Source: Climacium dendroides
Taxonomy: Eukaryota > Streptophyta > Bryopsida > Hypnales > Climaciaceae
Assembly (NCBI GenBank): GCA_950106755.1
Contig: OX467085.1
Coordinates: forward strand, 3,720,001 to 3,784,000
DNA length: 64,000 bases
Direction of reading: 5' to 3'
Shown: one piece after another, positions 10,744 to 22,213 of the stretch
How positions within the stretch are numbered: the first letter of the stretch is position 1
Layout of the letters: every line of letters begins with the position of its first letter
Translations under genes and position numbers: made by a program
Notes under the pieces: model-generated
The model's database searches: none
Told to the model about the DNA's origin: nothing
Seen by the model: the letters and a program-made list of their open reading frames with translations, nothing else

Positions 10744-12452
10744 CTGCAATAGATTAGACAAACAAGTCTTAGTCACGGTATCGTCGATTCGACGATACTC
10801 ATAAACTTATGCTTATCCTGTTATTGAATTAGTCATCTGTTTACGGTAAACATCAGACACATTGACGACTAATTCGACTACAAAATGGTTTTGTTTGTTT
10901 TTACTTTAATCTGAATAAATGCTTCATCATTTTTGTATTTATATGTTTTATGGACAATTTTAGTAGTTTGTTTATCTGACGACTATATTGTGTCTCACGA
11001 ATTGTTTCGAGAACTGTATTTCGCTTATACTCCAGTTATCGTCGAGCCGAAGATAAAGAATCTATGTTGTTTTTAGAGTACTGATTGGAGGATAACTTTA
11101 CGGTGTATTTGAAGAACTGGAGGGCTAACTTTAGCATCATCGACCCGACGATAGCTCTTCCCTAAATATCAATGAATTTTCGACTAGTGTCGATCACTTG
11201 GATACTAAAATAACTTTGGTGTAACATGATTATAATCGATTTTAAGAGTAGTCAATGGAGATTTAAAAAGACTACTGTGTGACTATCCATATCGTCGACC
11301 CGATGATAACTAATTGGAAAATCTCAGTGGATGAATAATATTCTCACTGACCTGAAGGTAAGTGTGTAAAGAAAGTGGATGGCTACTTGGTGGTTATCCT
11401 CGACTCGATGATAGCCTCCGTGATTGGGTGGTGTTAATTGATTATATTTGGAGTGAACAGCGGCTGTCTGAGGTGGGTTACATTAATTTTAAAATTATAA
11501 CCCGTATTCAAAGCCAGTGATAGCAAATTGTCGATGAATACTTAGTTTGTGGTTATCCTTGATTTGAGAATAACCTCAATTACAATGGGGCTATGAACTG
11601 AAATGTTTTTTAAATGGGCGTGAGCGAGGCGGTTACTTCATTTATAAACCAGTGAAAGCTAATTCAAGACAAGGGGCGCCACTTGTCAAAAAAACAAGTT
11701 GGTGGTTATCCTCGATTCAAGGATAACTTGCATTCCAGGTTGGCGTTCATTCGAGGAGAGTTTCTGAATTTTTAAACCCACAAACCCTAATTCGGACCTT
11801 ATCAAGGAAGTTGCTCGCGTGTGAACCCTAAACCCTAATTCTACTCGAAGATTTTCATTATTCTGGTTTTAGCTTTGGGGTGAAGTCCTAAACCCTAATG
11901 TACCTCACAAGTTCTCAATGCTACTTTGTTAGTTCCAAAACAAAACACCTCAATTTCCCTGGACATTCATGTATTCAGATCTCTTTCACAAAATCCTAAA
12001 CTAAAGCCCATTCAATGCATACTGAACATTGCATACTGAAATTAGAAGTTCTCTGTTAGAAAACAGGAAATACATAAAAAAATTTGACAGTCAGACTTAC
12101 ATGAAATAAAATGCTACTTCTGTGTCGTGAAGAACCTCTATAAAACCTCGCCTATCCAGAAATTGGATGCTGTAAAACAAGAATAAATTTGCACGAATCA
12201 TTCACATAACATTTACAACAACTCAAAACGAATTGTAAAGTAGATGAACACAAAGATCAACTGATCATGCAAGGAAATCAAACATCAAGTTTTTGGAAAC
12301 TGAACATGCAGAAGACCTGGGAATGCAAAGAAGTACTTCGCAAATGAACTTATCGACCAAACCACCCCAATTCACAAAGCAACTGAATGCACATCCAAAA
12401 CACCAAAACGAAGAGAGCAACTACATGCAAATTGAGTGAATCTGAAGCTTAC
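10744..12452 (-). other. Predicted 5' intron of gene A, seven palindromes
   Basis: Acceptor TTGCAG at 10,744-10,749 and a likely GTAAGC donor at 12,452-12,447 enclose 1.7 kb of non-coding DNA. Copies of the TTATCGTCGA palindrome lie at 10,777-10,800, 11,033-11,056, 11,134-11,155, 11,287-11,310, 11,392-11,416, 11,551-11,575 and 11,703-11,727. AAACCCTAA boxes at about 11,790, 11,825 and 11,890 resemble plant telo-boxes. The donor is less certain than the acceptor. Confidence 0.45.
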
Positions 12453-12654
12453 CGCAAGAAGAAGTGTTGTGAACTTCAGCCCATCCTCTCCACGCGCTTC
12501 ACTTCAAGGGGAGAAATGCGCTGCTAAATCAAGCTTGGAGCACCGTGCCAATGAACCCTACCTTCCTCAGAACTCGCGCAACCTCCACCCTTACAGAAAT
12601 GGCCGCAAACCAAACTCACTTGTTCTCACTTAAACTCACACAGGTTGCTCACAA

Positions 12655-12812
12655 TCACTCCCTACCAAGCAATTCCTCCCTAGCTTGCTCTCACAATCAC
12701 TCCCTCCCTCCCAAGCAATGTAGAAATGACCCTGGAGCTTACTCCCAAGCACGAAGGACTGTGGAGCTCCTTCCCAAGCAATCCCTCACAATCACTCCCT
12801 CCCAAGCGCACA
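12655..12812 (+). repeat. Short tandem repeat CAATCACTCCCT / CCCAAGCAA
   Basis: Repeated blocks of CACAATCACTCCCTCCC and CCAAGCAAT alternate four to five times with small changes. It lies in the presumed upstream region of gene A. Confidence 0.7.
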
Positions 12813-13045
12813 AACGCACTCCCTTCCAAATGCACAAACGCAGAAACGAAAATGCAGAAACAAAAACAAAAACGCAGAAACGTAGAAATGCATAAACGCA
12901 TAAACGTTGAAACCCCTGAACGCAGAGATGCAGAAACGCCGGGGAGAGTTGAAACCCCTAAACGCAGAAACACAGATACGCTAGGGAGAGTAGAAACACA
13001 AAATCGCCGGGGAGAGCACAAACGCAGAAACGACAACTGGCGCTT
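12800..13045 (+). repeat. ACGCAGAAACG short-period repeat
   Basis: Many variants of a roughly 10-12 bp unit (ACGCAGAAACG, ATGCAGAAACG, ACGCATAAACG), interspersed with a GGGGAGAG block. The long low-complexity frames across it on both strands are repeat artefacts. Confidence 0.8.
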
Positions 13046-13204
13046 TTTTCTCCCTTGATTGATGTCGCAGTTGAGCCCCAGTGCAGAACTTGAACTCCGA
13101 GGAAGAACGGAACCCTAAATTCCGGAAATGTCGGGGAGAGATGATCTCCCAAACCTGATCAATGAGCCCAAACATTCTCCCCATTTGACCCGAAGCTGAG
13201 GGTG

Positions 13205-13350
13205 ACAGGCTTGGGAGTCAAGCCTCAGGTATGGTTGTCAAGCCTCAGGTACAAAAGCTCAGGTATGGTTGGCAGTACCCGAAGCTCAGGTATGGTTGTC
13301 AAGCCTCAGGTACAGAAGCTCAAGTATGGTTGGCAGTACCCGAAGCTTAG
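13205..13350 (+). repeat. Tandem repeat of about 66 bp, two units
   Basis: Two consecutive copies of a unit containing AAGCTCAGGTATGGTTG, TCAAGCCTCAGGTAC and GGCAGTACCCG, with a partial copy in front. No function was recognised. Confidence 0.8.
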
Positions 13351-13639
13351 ATATTTGTCAATGAATTTTCCTTAAAGAGTTCGCAACTAACCCAAGTCGT
13401 TTGATATTTTTTAATTTTTTAATTAGTTATGAAACCCAAGTCATTTGATATTTTTTCATTTCTAAATTAGTTATAAAAGTTTGAAGTTGAACTACCATAG
13501 GGCTCACACCTGAAAATAATGTACACTATTGGTACATTAGTGAAAGCTTTTAAAAAATAGCATGTACAAGTGGTGTTCATTTATGGGGCGGGTGGTTCTC
13601 AATGCTTCGCGTCTTCTCAAGTTCTTCCTTACTTCTAAA

Positions 13640-15880
13640 ATTTGAAGAATTTGTACTTACAAAATTTTAGCATTATTTACATAGAAGTTGGAATAGACCT
13701 CCACATTCATATTCTAAAATCAATTCTAACATCATGTAACTTTGATTAGAAAATCCCATTGGATTACAAAAAATGCCCTACACTGCCATAATTCTATAAA
13801 AATTACAAATGGGCAAAGGTTTGAAAATTCACGTCAAAAAGCCACCAAAAAATTAGGTAGAAGTTAGAATGAACCTCCACATTCAAATTCTAAGATCAAT
13901 TCTAACTTCATGTAAATTAAATTCATTAGATTATAAAAAAGGCCCTACACTGCCATAATTCTATAAAAATTACAAGTGGACAAAGGTTTGAAAATTCACG
14001 TCAAAAGTCACTTAAAAAAATATCACTTATGGATTGAAATATTATAATGTTTCATCATGAAAGTATTAAAACTATAGAATTAATTAGAATTGTTCCAATC
14101 CTCATTTCACACATCAAATCTACAATTTTTGCCCATTCAAATACTTCAAAGTACAACACTTGAATGAATTTATGGTTTTTAATTGCTTATTCTTAATTAA
14201 AGAAATTCAAATTAGTTCAAGATTTTCATGAAATCTAATTCTTTGTAATATTTACAACTTCTTGGTATTTTGTTTTCTTACAATTTTCTTGAGATTCTAT
14301 GAATTTTACACCTTTAAATAATTAAATATAGACCATGAATAAATGAATGTTTAAGTCTTATTTTGTATTAAAGGAATTGCAAATTATTTCAATGTTTTTA
14401 TGGATTCTAACTCTTTCAAATATTTACAACTTGTTGGAGTTTGTTTAGCAGGACTTTGCTTGAAATTTTATGAGTTTTGCCCATTTTAAAACTTAAAGTA
14501 CAGTGTACAAACAATTGATTGTTTTTAAGTTGTTTTCAATTACAAATATTCAAATTAGTTCAAGATTTTCATGAAATCTAATTATCTATAATATTTTCAA
14601 CTTATTGGTGTTATTTTTCTGTACATTTTGATAGTAATTCTATGAATTGTGTCCATAAATTTTGAAGTATAGTCCATGGATAATCCATTGCTTTTTGCTT
14701 GTTTTCAATGAAAGAAACTCAAAATTATTTCAAGATTTTCACGAATTCTAATTCTTTCATTGTACTATTTCCAACTTGTTGGTGTTATTGTTTTGTGCAT
14801 TTTGATAGTAATTCTATGAGTTTTGTGCATTTCAATACTTAAAGTACAGTCCATGAATAATTATTGACTATTTTTTGATTGTTTTCAATGAAAGAAAATT
14901 GAAATTAGTTCAAGGTTTTCACTAAATCCAATTCTTTGTACTATTTCCAACTTGTTGGTGTTGTTTCTTAGTACATTTTGATAGTGATTCTACAAGTTTT
15001 GCCCATTTGAATACTTTAAATACAGTTCATGAGTAATTGACTGTTGTTTGCTTGTTTTCAATGAAAGAAATTTGAAATTTTTTCAAGATTTTCATGAATT
15101 CTAATTCTTTGTACTATTTCCAACTTGTTGGTGTTATTGTTTTGTGCATTTTGATAGTAATTCTATGAGTTTTGTGCATTTCAATACTTAAAGTACAGTC
15201 CATGAATAATTGACTGTTTTTTGCTTGTTTACAATGAAAGAGAATTGAAATTAATTCAATGTTTTTACTAAATCCAATTGTTTTTAATATTTCCAACATG
15301 AAACAAGGGAGCTAAGTTAAAAATTGATCTTAGAATTTGAATGCGGTTAGGAGGTTTATACTAACTTCTACCTAATTATTCTCTTGGTGCTATTTGAAGT
15401 GAATTTTCTAACCTTTGCCCATTATTTTTCAATTTTTATAGAATTATCGTAGGGTAGGGCCATTTTTGTAATCTAATGGATTAAAATTACATGAAGTTAG
15501 AATTGATCTTTGATTATGAATGTGGAGGTTTATTCTAACTTTTATATGATTGTTTTTTTGGTGGCTTCTTGATATGAATTTTCAAACCTTTCTCCATTTT
15601 CGATTTTTATTGAATTATTCCAGGGTAGCAACATTTTTGTAATCTAATTTGCTTAAATGTACATGAAGTTAAATTGCTCTTAAAATATGAATGAGGAGGC
15701 GTAGTCGAACTTCTACATATTTGTTTGGTGGCTGCTTGACGTCAATTTTTAAGGCTTTCCACATTTGCAATTTTTATAGAACTATGGCAGGTTAGGACTT
15801 TCTTTGTATTCCATTGGGATTTTTTAATGAAAGTAAGATGAAGTTCCACATTGCAATTTTTTATGAAAGAATTGTAGAAG
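13640..15880. mobile_element. Fold-back (long inverted repeat) element
   Basis: The left arm (about 13,640-14,040) holds two copies of a unit of about 170 bp. It contains AACCTCCACATTCAAATTC, GGCCCTACACTGCCATAATT and CAAAGGTTTGAAAATTCACG. The right arm (about 15,310-15,880) holds about three copies of the same unit in reverse-complement orientation (ATGTGGAGGTTTATTCTAAC, TAGGGTAGGGCC, AATTTTCAAACC). Between them lies a second tandem family (14,200-15,300). The inverted multi-copy arms suggest a fold-back or MITE-like transposon. There are no coding frames, and target duplications could not be fixed. Confidence 0.65.
14200..15300 (+). repeat. AT-rich tandem repeat of about 163-180 bp, seven units
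   Basis: Seven consecutive AT-rich units, each with AATTAGTTCAAGATTTTCA, CCAACTTGTTGGTGTT and CTTAAAGTACAGTCCATGA. The marker motif starts near 14,209, 14,386, 14,549, 14,719, 14,899, 15,070 and 15,244. The period is nucleosome-sized, as in many plant satellites, but the array is short and sits inside the fold-back element. Confidence 0.85.
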
Positions 15881-17300
15881 AGGATTTTCTTAAAAGATGA
15901 ATTATAGAATTTTTCAAACAAAGTACTATAATATTAGATTTGGATAATGGACGACATTTGTTTTTGGATATTCGAACTTCTATATTTTTTTGGATCAGCC
16001 GTTCACGTCATTTTTGACACATTGATTTCGTGCGTTTGCAATTTCCGTTAAAAAAGGTAGGAAAGTCGTTTTCTTCATATCAAAAAGAATTTATGAATCC
16101 ATGTCTTCTGACATAAAACTTGGTTATAGAAATTAAAAGCTTTTGTGGATTTTAACTTCTACATATTTTATTTGTTTATTTAATGTCTATTTTGAAATTA
16201 TAATTTGTGCATTGAATTCTACATGAATTGGTTCATTAGATTGTATTGAGTATTTGAGTTGGATCACGCTTAAACCTTCATGAACAACAATAAGACATTT
16301 ACTTGAGCGTGCAATGCAAAACTTGAAAGCAGTCATGAGTAGAGGAGGCTTTGAGTAAAGAACAATGGTATTGTTATATAATTAAAATTGACCAAATTTC
16401 TTTGCTACCTTGGGTTTACTAAACTACCAGACATCTTCAATTCCAAAAGAAGGTTTGTGGAACTGGATATTACTTCATAAGTTAAAACCAAAGAATTAGT
16501 TTATTTAATACTTGCTTCACTTCAGTTTAATCATTTGGTTGTATATGATTGAACAAACATAATTATGGAAAAACTAAGCATTTAGCAAGACGTCAATTCC
16601 TTCACAACTTTGTAAACCATTCATGATTGTGTTTGTGTAATTTTGAAGTTATGATAAATTTGGATGGCTTAAAGTTTAGGGTTGCTATGCTTTAGCATTA
16701 AATTTTTTGTTTGAAGGACTCACAATAATGTGTTATGGCCTAAGGTTTAGGGGCTTAGGTTTGAAGATTTTGGACCATTCATAATGTCAGTGTAAATTTG
16801 AAGTTACGATAAATGTAGACAGTTTAAATTTTTGTTTTCTTAGGGCTTCAAGTTAAGATTTAGGGTTTAAGGGTTCAGGTATTATAATTTAGTGGTCTGT
16901 GCTTAAAAAAATTTCTTTTCCAAATACATATATATAGTTTTATATTTATTTAACTTCTAATATATGTAAGATACTCTACAACCTGAGTACCTAGGAACCC
17001 CTAACTTCTATAATCTCTAAACCCTTAGAATATTGGACCTAAACTCTAAGAATCCTAAATCCCGAACCGTGTACATGTAGATTTCCTAAACATAGAGCGA
17101 AAATTTCTACATCCGAGGAATGGGGGGAAATGGCGTGGGAAAAGCCATTCCCTAAGTACACTTGAAAGTGCTAAGAATCTCCTGAATTCGGGATGGAATT
17201 GCTGGAAAATCAAAGGTAGTAGCTGTGCATGTGGAGAATCATCTTTTTCTGGCCGGTAGTCATTAATTGAAAAGTCGACAACGGAAAGCTGCAAAGGCGC
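15881..17300. other. AT-rich intergenic DNA with telomere-like words
   Basis: No coding frame or structured repeat was recognised. Isolated TTTAGGG/AACCCTAA-like words occur near 16,675, 16,750, 16,860 and 17,000. The DUF7869-type gene promoter probably begins near the right end. Confidence 0.4.
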
Positions 17301-17601
17301 CTTCGTACTGCTCGCATGACCTATGTGCACTGGAAAGTCGGGACATGGAGGGAATTTTGAACTTCGGATTTTTGCGCTCTAAATTTCCCGCTCAAACATT
17401 GTTGGAAAATGCGTCTCCCCTATCGGCTCCATTGACATTGTTTTTCTTCTACATTTTTCCTTGCAGGGTCTCCGCCGCAACTTACCTTCACTTCTTCTCT
17501 ATTTGTTCCCTTTCCAAAGTGAATGCTTCATGCATCCTGTGACCTTTAGAACACGCAGAGCGCGTCGCCTCACATTACATTGTTTTTTTTCTGAACCGCA
17601 G
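17300..17601 (+). promoter_or_regulatory. Probable leader exon of the DUF7869-type gene
   Basis: Mixed-composition stretch ending in GCAG before a GTAATG donor at 17,602. It is inferred to be the 5' untranslated exon because the coding start at 18,874 sits two bases after a strong TTTGCAG acceptor. The transcription start was not located. Confidence 0.35.
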
Positions 17602-17912
17602 GTAATGAGGGATGCATACTTCTGATGGAGTGCGGAGAGTGTAGAATTGCATAGCTTTGTCAGCAACCAAGAAATTAGTAGCTGGTTACATGGTAGTGGT
17701 GTGTATTACTTTGCGTAATGTGTGACACTTTATGTATTATTACTTGCCTCTTTGTTTGTGTAGTTAGGTTCTTATTCATCAGTGGAACGAGTGAAACATA
17801 TGGTCTCATGTCGACTCTTTTGTGGAGGTCTATTTTGTATGTACAACAAATACTGAAGTCCAACTGTTTTCCGAACTTCCGAGAAACATGCCGGGAATTA
17901 CGGAACATAATG

Positions 17913-18843
17913 CTTATCGTCGGATCGATGATAACTGAAAACTGAAACATTTGTGAGTATTATAAATCCTGGTAAATACGGAGCAGAATTCTTATTGTCG
18001 GATCGAAGATAATTGAGAGCTGGAAAGTTTATGAGTAGTGAGAGTCCTAGGAAATAAGAATCAGAATGATTATCGTCGGATCGAAGATAACTGAACATTG
18101 AAAAATTTATGAGTACTGATAGTCCTGAATTACTGTTGCATCAATGCTAACCAATTGAGGTCAACTGGTAGAAATCAGAAAAAGATTATCGTCGACTCGA
18201 CGATAATCCTAAAATGTATGATTTAAACTATCCATTCGCTGTGTGCATCCAATCAACCTGATGGGTTTGATTGAATTTTCTGTAGAGATACTGAGGTTCA
18301 TCATTTTTTATGAAAACATTTTGTTTTGGAAGATATCCTCGAGTCGACGATAGCCATAGAAAGTTTCGGGGATTGTTCTAGATTTTGTAAAGGTCCACCT
18401 GAACAAAAGAACAAAGTATCTTCGACTCGAAGATATCGTCAGATTTCTATTTGGCATTTCACTAGCGGGATTGATTTTTAAAGGGAGTGATCATTAGAGC
18501 AAGACATTGTTTGCTGAGACTATCCTCTAATTAATGCTGTGTGTACCGTCTCAATGTGAACGATTTTAATATTTAATTGAGACGAAAAAAATTTATATGA
18601 TTCTTGCTCTTGAGTTATTGGGGATGACATCATTTATGTGGTTATCCTCGAGTCGACGATAAATCCTACATGACTATATACGTACTGAATAATGTTTTTC
18701 CTCATTGCTTGTCTTGCACTTATTGATTCTTAGGACTGGCCTCTCGAAAATTACTATAAGTCTTTGTGATCAAGTGTTAGTAGTCATTGAAATTTTCTTA
18801 CAACCTTAGAATATTGTAGTCGTTATTGTTGAGTCAATGATAT
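17913..18843. repeat. Dispersed palindrome, cluster 2
   Basis: Same family as cluster 1. Copies are at 17,913-17,935, 17,991-18,014, 18,069-18,091, 18,184-18,208, 18,331-18,355, 18,416-18,437, 18,640-18,666 and 18,821-18,843. The first three share the arm variant TCGGATCGA. The copy at 18,416 reads GTATCTTCGA-C-TCGAAGATAT, changed symmetrically in both arms. All lie in the 5' intron. Confidence 0.9.
18184..18208. repeat. Perfect 25-bp palindrome copy
   Basis: Arms GATTATCGTCGA and TCGACGATAATC are exact reverse complements around one C. It is the longest perfect copy in the window. Confidence 0.95.
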
Positions 18844-18873
18844 GCTTTTCATTTTGAGCTTCTTGTTTGCAGA

Positions 18874-21727
18874 ATGGATTACCATGATCCTCAGGATTTC
18901 GCAAATCCAGTCCCAACACTTCCACTTGATGTTCATTTATGCGAGGGAATTCCTCGTGTTAAGTGGGTTACGCAGCCAGTCACTCTTCAAGATGAATACG
19001 GAGTGGACATTGCAAGGGGAGTCATTCAAAACATTCACCCTGATATGATCTTCGATGAAGACGGGACGTCTCTCGGCGATGACCGAGTTGGTATTCACAT
19101 TGCGGAGTCTTTGAACGAGGAGCTTTTTTCTTCCTCAAATATGTGGTCTATACGCTCTTGGCACATTAGGAGGGTGTTTCTGTACGATGGTTCTTCTTTG
19201 TATGACCATGATGAAACACATAAATATAACACGGCCATGAACCCCAAAAGAGTTCGAAAGGGGGTTTGGTTGTATGAAACAACTCGCATGAGTTGATCCT
19301 GAGGTCCCGTCCAAGAAAGAACTTCTCTTAACCATGGAATCGATCACAGCAATTTCCACAAAAACTTGTTGCGGAAAGATTTGTGTGTAGCATTTTCCGC
19401 GTGTACTTATTCAAACAATACGGACTGAGCTATACGGTGCTGGTGACTTCAAGGCTCGCAACAAGATTTTGTTGGAGGTGCATAGGCAGATCCACAAAGA
19501 CGCTAGTGGCAAAGAATGGATCACGTTGAAAGAGAAGGAAGTATGTCCTACTACGTGGTGGATCATTCATGGGATTGCAAAATGTACTTATTACAAGTAC
19601 AAAGGAAAAGCCAAAAATGGGAAACAAGCCGATGTGCATGGAAATTTTGGATCCAAGAAGCCTCGCATGGCAACTATTCAAGCTACGGCCACACTTTGAA
19701 ATTTAATTGAGCCGAATGTTGATAAGATGCCGCATAAGACAAGAACAGTCCAGTCTGGCAAGAAGGTCACTGCCATGGTTCTTCCATCCTTGTTTTGTTG
19801 GAGTGATCAATTGGAAACAATCAATGAGTCCAATGCAAGGTTCAATTTGCCACCAATTTCTTCTAGTGGTTTGAGCAATATTCGCCGTGATTCTTTTCCT
19901 GAGTTTGCCGCAAAGGCTCGTGGAGATACATTTGCTAGATGTGGAATGTGTGACAAGTACAAGCAATTAAGAAGCGCTTGTGTGGGTGAAGAGGCAAAAT
20001 CTAAATGGTCAAAACGATTGTCTACCCATAATACAGGGCAATTGGCTCATAGGGATTATTACTACACAAATTGGAACGATTCCATAAGAGCGCCAGAGAA
20101 GATGTTGTGCATCATTCATGACAAGATGGATCATTCAAAAACTGCTTCTCCACACTTTTCTCACAAAACCAAGGTGACGGAATCCTTCATGAAAATGCCT
20201 GTAGCAATTACAGGTATGATTGCTCATGGGCATGGTGATGTGCGATATGCACACTATGGTTTGGACATTTATCCAACAGATTCAAATCATACCATTGGGT
20301 TGATTGCAAGGCTGTTGCGTGATTTGGAAGGCCAGCCGAAGAATTCATCCTGCAAGTTATTCTCAGTAGAGGATAACCAATCCACCTTGACAAAGGCGGT
20401 TCTGAATGGAGCAGAATCTTGCTTGGACTCCCTCCTTCCACCTCTAGATGAACCACTTCCAACTAAACCTCTCCCACCTGTATTAATATTGCAGTTGGAC
20501 AATTGTTCAGGAGACAACAAGAACCGATATGTTTTCGCTTTTTGCTCTATGCTTGTATACAAAGGCATTTTTCGGGAGGTGTACATCAACTTCCTCATTG
20601 TGGGACACACTCATGAAGACATTGATGCTCTTTTTGGTCGTTGGAGTTCGAGATTGAAAACAAATAACTATCCAACAATTCCAAGGCTTATGAAGTCATT
20701 TATGGATTGTGAAGAGCACCCTGTGATTCCTCATCTCATTGAAGAAGTTCCTAACTTCAAGGCGTTTGTGCACGGATATCTCGGCATGGGTGGTGACTTC
20801 TTAGAGGGTCATTCTAGTTCCCAGCAGTTCAAGTTTTTCAAGGATTCTAATGGATGGCCTTTGATGGAATATAAGAATTTGTGTATGGATGATAAGTGGT
20901 TGCCAAAGGATGGTAAGGGAATTAGATTGTGGTCCGAGACTGCAGACGGGCTTCCTAAAGTGCCAACAGGTAGTCCTCCACCTCTAGTTCCTCAACCAAT
21001 GAAGGCACTTCAAGACATAAAGAAAGGTTTGAACGATTTTATTGCATACTGGAAAGAAATGGCAAATGACGATGATACAAAAGGGTTCACGAGGAAGAAC
21101 GGCGCCTTGGAAGATTACTGGGAAGGCGTTCGAGGAGCTCTAGATTCACCTCTTCAAGTGCATGAGGCATTACTTGATGGATTTTGGCCTGCTTCTAGAA
21201 TTGCCCCTGATCAGATAGATCGCATGCAAAGAGATGGCACATTGCATGAGGAAGACGCAGAATATGCACCGTTCGTTGGACGTAGATGTGATCGACCACG
21301 TCCATCATTCCATGTGAATAAGGATACACACGAAGGTTATTTTCTTGCAATGCGTCCCGCTGATGGGGATTCTAAACCATTTTGGCTTGTTAGAGCCATT
21401 ACAGCTCTAAGTCCAGATCCAGGGCATTTGCATATGATCAGAATTCAGTATTGGACACCTTCCTCAAATCGGCACATTAACCAAGATACATATGAGGGAT
21501 GGGACACAAAACAAGGAAATGTATGGCGTGAAGATACCCTGTTGAACCCAACAAGGTCTAGTACGGGATGTATTCTAACGGCTTGGAAGCCTCGTTTTCG
21601 AGAGAATACTAAAAACCCAAAAGTGTCGATTCCAAATTTACAAATTGGCATCATTAAGGCATCAATAGCGGTCTTTACAATCGATGAATGCAACGATGAG
21701 GCAAATGAGTCTATGGAGGAAGAATGA
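18874..21727 (+). pseudogene. DUF7869-type protein gene, broken
   Basis: ATG at 18,874 (MDYHDPQDF) follows a splice acceptor. The first 140 codons shift frame near 19,290. The second frame then runs from about 19,290 to 21,727 with only TAG at 19,388 and TGA at 19,697. The N-terminal third has a Cys pair followed by FPRVLIQTIRTELYGAG, the entry region seen in this family. The C-terminal part carries ILQLDNCSGDNKNRY (Asp/Asn-rich, residues about 250-265 of the 666-residue block) and VGHTHEDIDALFGRW (about 290-305). These are the two signatures I associate with DUF7869, found in lineage-expanded plant and algal proteins and suspected to be an RNase-H-like nuclease/transposase core. TAG at 19,388 replaces a codon where Gln would fit. 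The function is not established. Downstream, 21,728-22,213 holds no recognisable feature. Confidence 0.7.
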
Positions 21728-22213
21728 GCATTTCGTAGTAGTAGATTTTTGTTGTTGTATTTGAAGTACAAGATTGCTTTTTGTACTGTAGTTATAGATT
21801 ATGAAAATGATATTTGAATGCATATATAGTACATGATATAGAATGTCTTTCATTACAAATATTGTGACTATGTAGTAGATATTGATTTCTATTAATAGAA
21901 AGTATATTTTTTACAATTGCTTTGCAAAGTTGTGTGTAGAAATTTTTTCCTACATCCTATAGTAGTTTATTAGTTTCTGAAGTTGAATACAATATTCCAA
22001 TATTCACATGTGTGTTGTAAGATGTAGAAGTAAGAAATTCAAACGTTGATTGTGAATTAAACTACTTCTATAAGTAAACCAATAATAATAAAATAAATTT
22101 CTTGACATCTTCGAGTCTCAATTTAATGAGAAGTCTCAATTTATTGAAAGCTTTTTTTTCCTTAAAATAGAAATGAGATTGGGATTAGTCTCATTTTAAC
22201 GAATAAGGCCTTA

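Larger units (their letters stand above)
5704..11727. repeat. Dispersed palindrome, cluster 1 (gene A)
   Basis: Twelve to thirteen copies of an imperfect 21-25 bp palindrome. The half-site is TTATCGTCGA, then one central base, then TCGACGATAA. Positions: 5,704-5,723 (variant), 6,163-6,187, 6,343-6,365, 7,673-7,695, 7,753-7,775, 9,263-9,287, 10,777-10,800, 11,033-11,056, 11,134-11,155, 11,287-11,310, 11,392-11,416, 11,551-11,575 and 11,703-11,727. Most lie in introns and two in an exon. Paired changes in both arms (for example TATCCT with AGGATA at 11,703) suggest that symmetry itself is kept. Spacing is irregular, so this is not a tandem array or CRISPR. Confidence 0.9.
3481..12600 (-). pseudogene. 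Gene A: ParB-like / methyltransferase-like / FCP1-like fusion gene
   Basis: Six exons on the minus strand: a leader exon (about 12,600-12,453) and coding exons 10,743-9,295, 9,110-7,798, 7,617-5,971, 5,436-4,561 and 4,371-3,481. The junctions were chosen from clear donor/acceptor pairs, and all coding junctions are phase 0. Domain order is unknown N-terminal region, ParB-like, DNA-methyltransferase-like, acidic and Lys/Glu-rich linker, FCP1/NIF-like phosphatase, Ser/Arg-rich tail. Within exons the frame is interrupted by nonsense codons at 10,588 (TAG), 8,758 (TGA), 6,847 (TAA), 6,508 (TAG), 6,226 (TAG), 6,124 (TAG), 4,972 (TAG), 4,606 (TAG) and 4,597 (TAG), but by only one likely frameshift (8,900-8,990). 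Whether the phosphatase half belongs to the same transcript is inferred from in-phase splice sites and the lack of a second promoter. Two neighbouring genes remain possible. Introns and two exon sites carry copies of a palindrome. Confidence 0.6.
12453..13150 (-). promoter_or_regulatory. Probable leader exon and promoter region of gene A
   Basis: Sequence upstream of the GTAAGC donor on the minus strand, less AT-rich than its surroundings and without a long coding frame in that direction. I infer the first non-coding exon here from the donor and the position upstream of the coding start. No TATA box could be fixed with confidence. The region is built largely from the two short-period repeats listed separately. 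Confidence 0.35.
17602..18872 (+). other. Predicted 5' intron of the DUF7869-type gene
   Basis: Bounded by GTAATG at 17,602 and CTTGTTTGCAG at 18,872. It contains nine palindrome copies and no coding frame. The arrangement mirrors the 5' intron of gene A. Confidence 0.5.

Noticed and set aside
17055..17542. Two 91-residue ORFs upstream of the DUF7869-type gene
   Set aside because: No motif, opposite strands overlapping, and the plus one ends before the predicted donor; more likely leader sequence.
5704..18843. Palindromes as a CRISPR array
   Set aside because: Spacing is irregular (tens to thousands of bases), spacers are intronic, there are no cas genes, and the context is eukaryotic.
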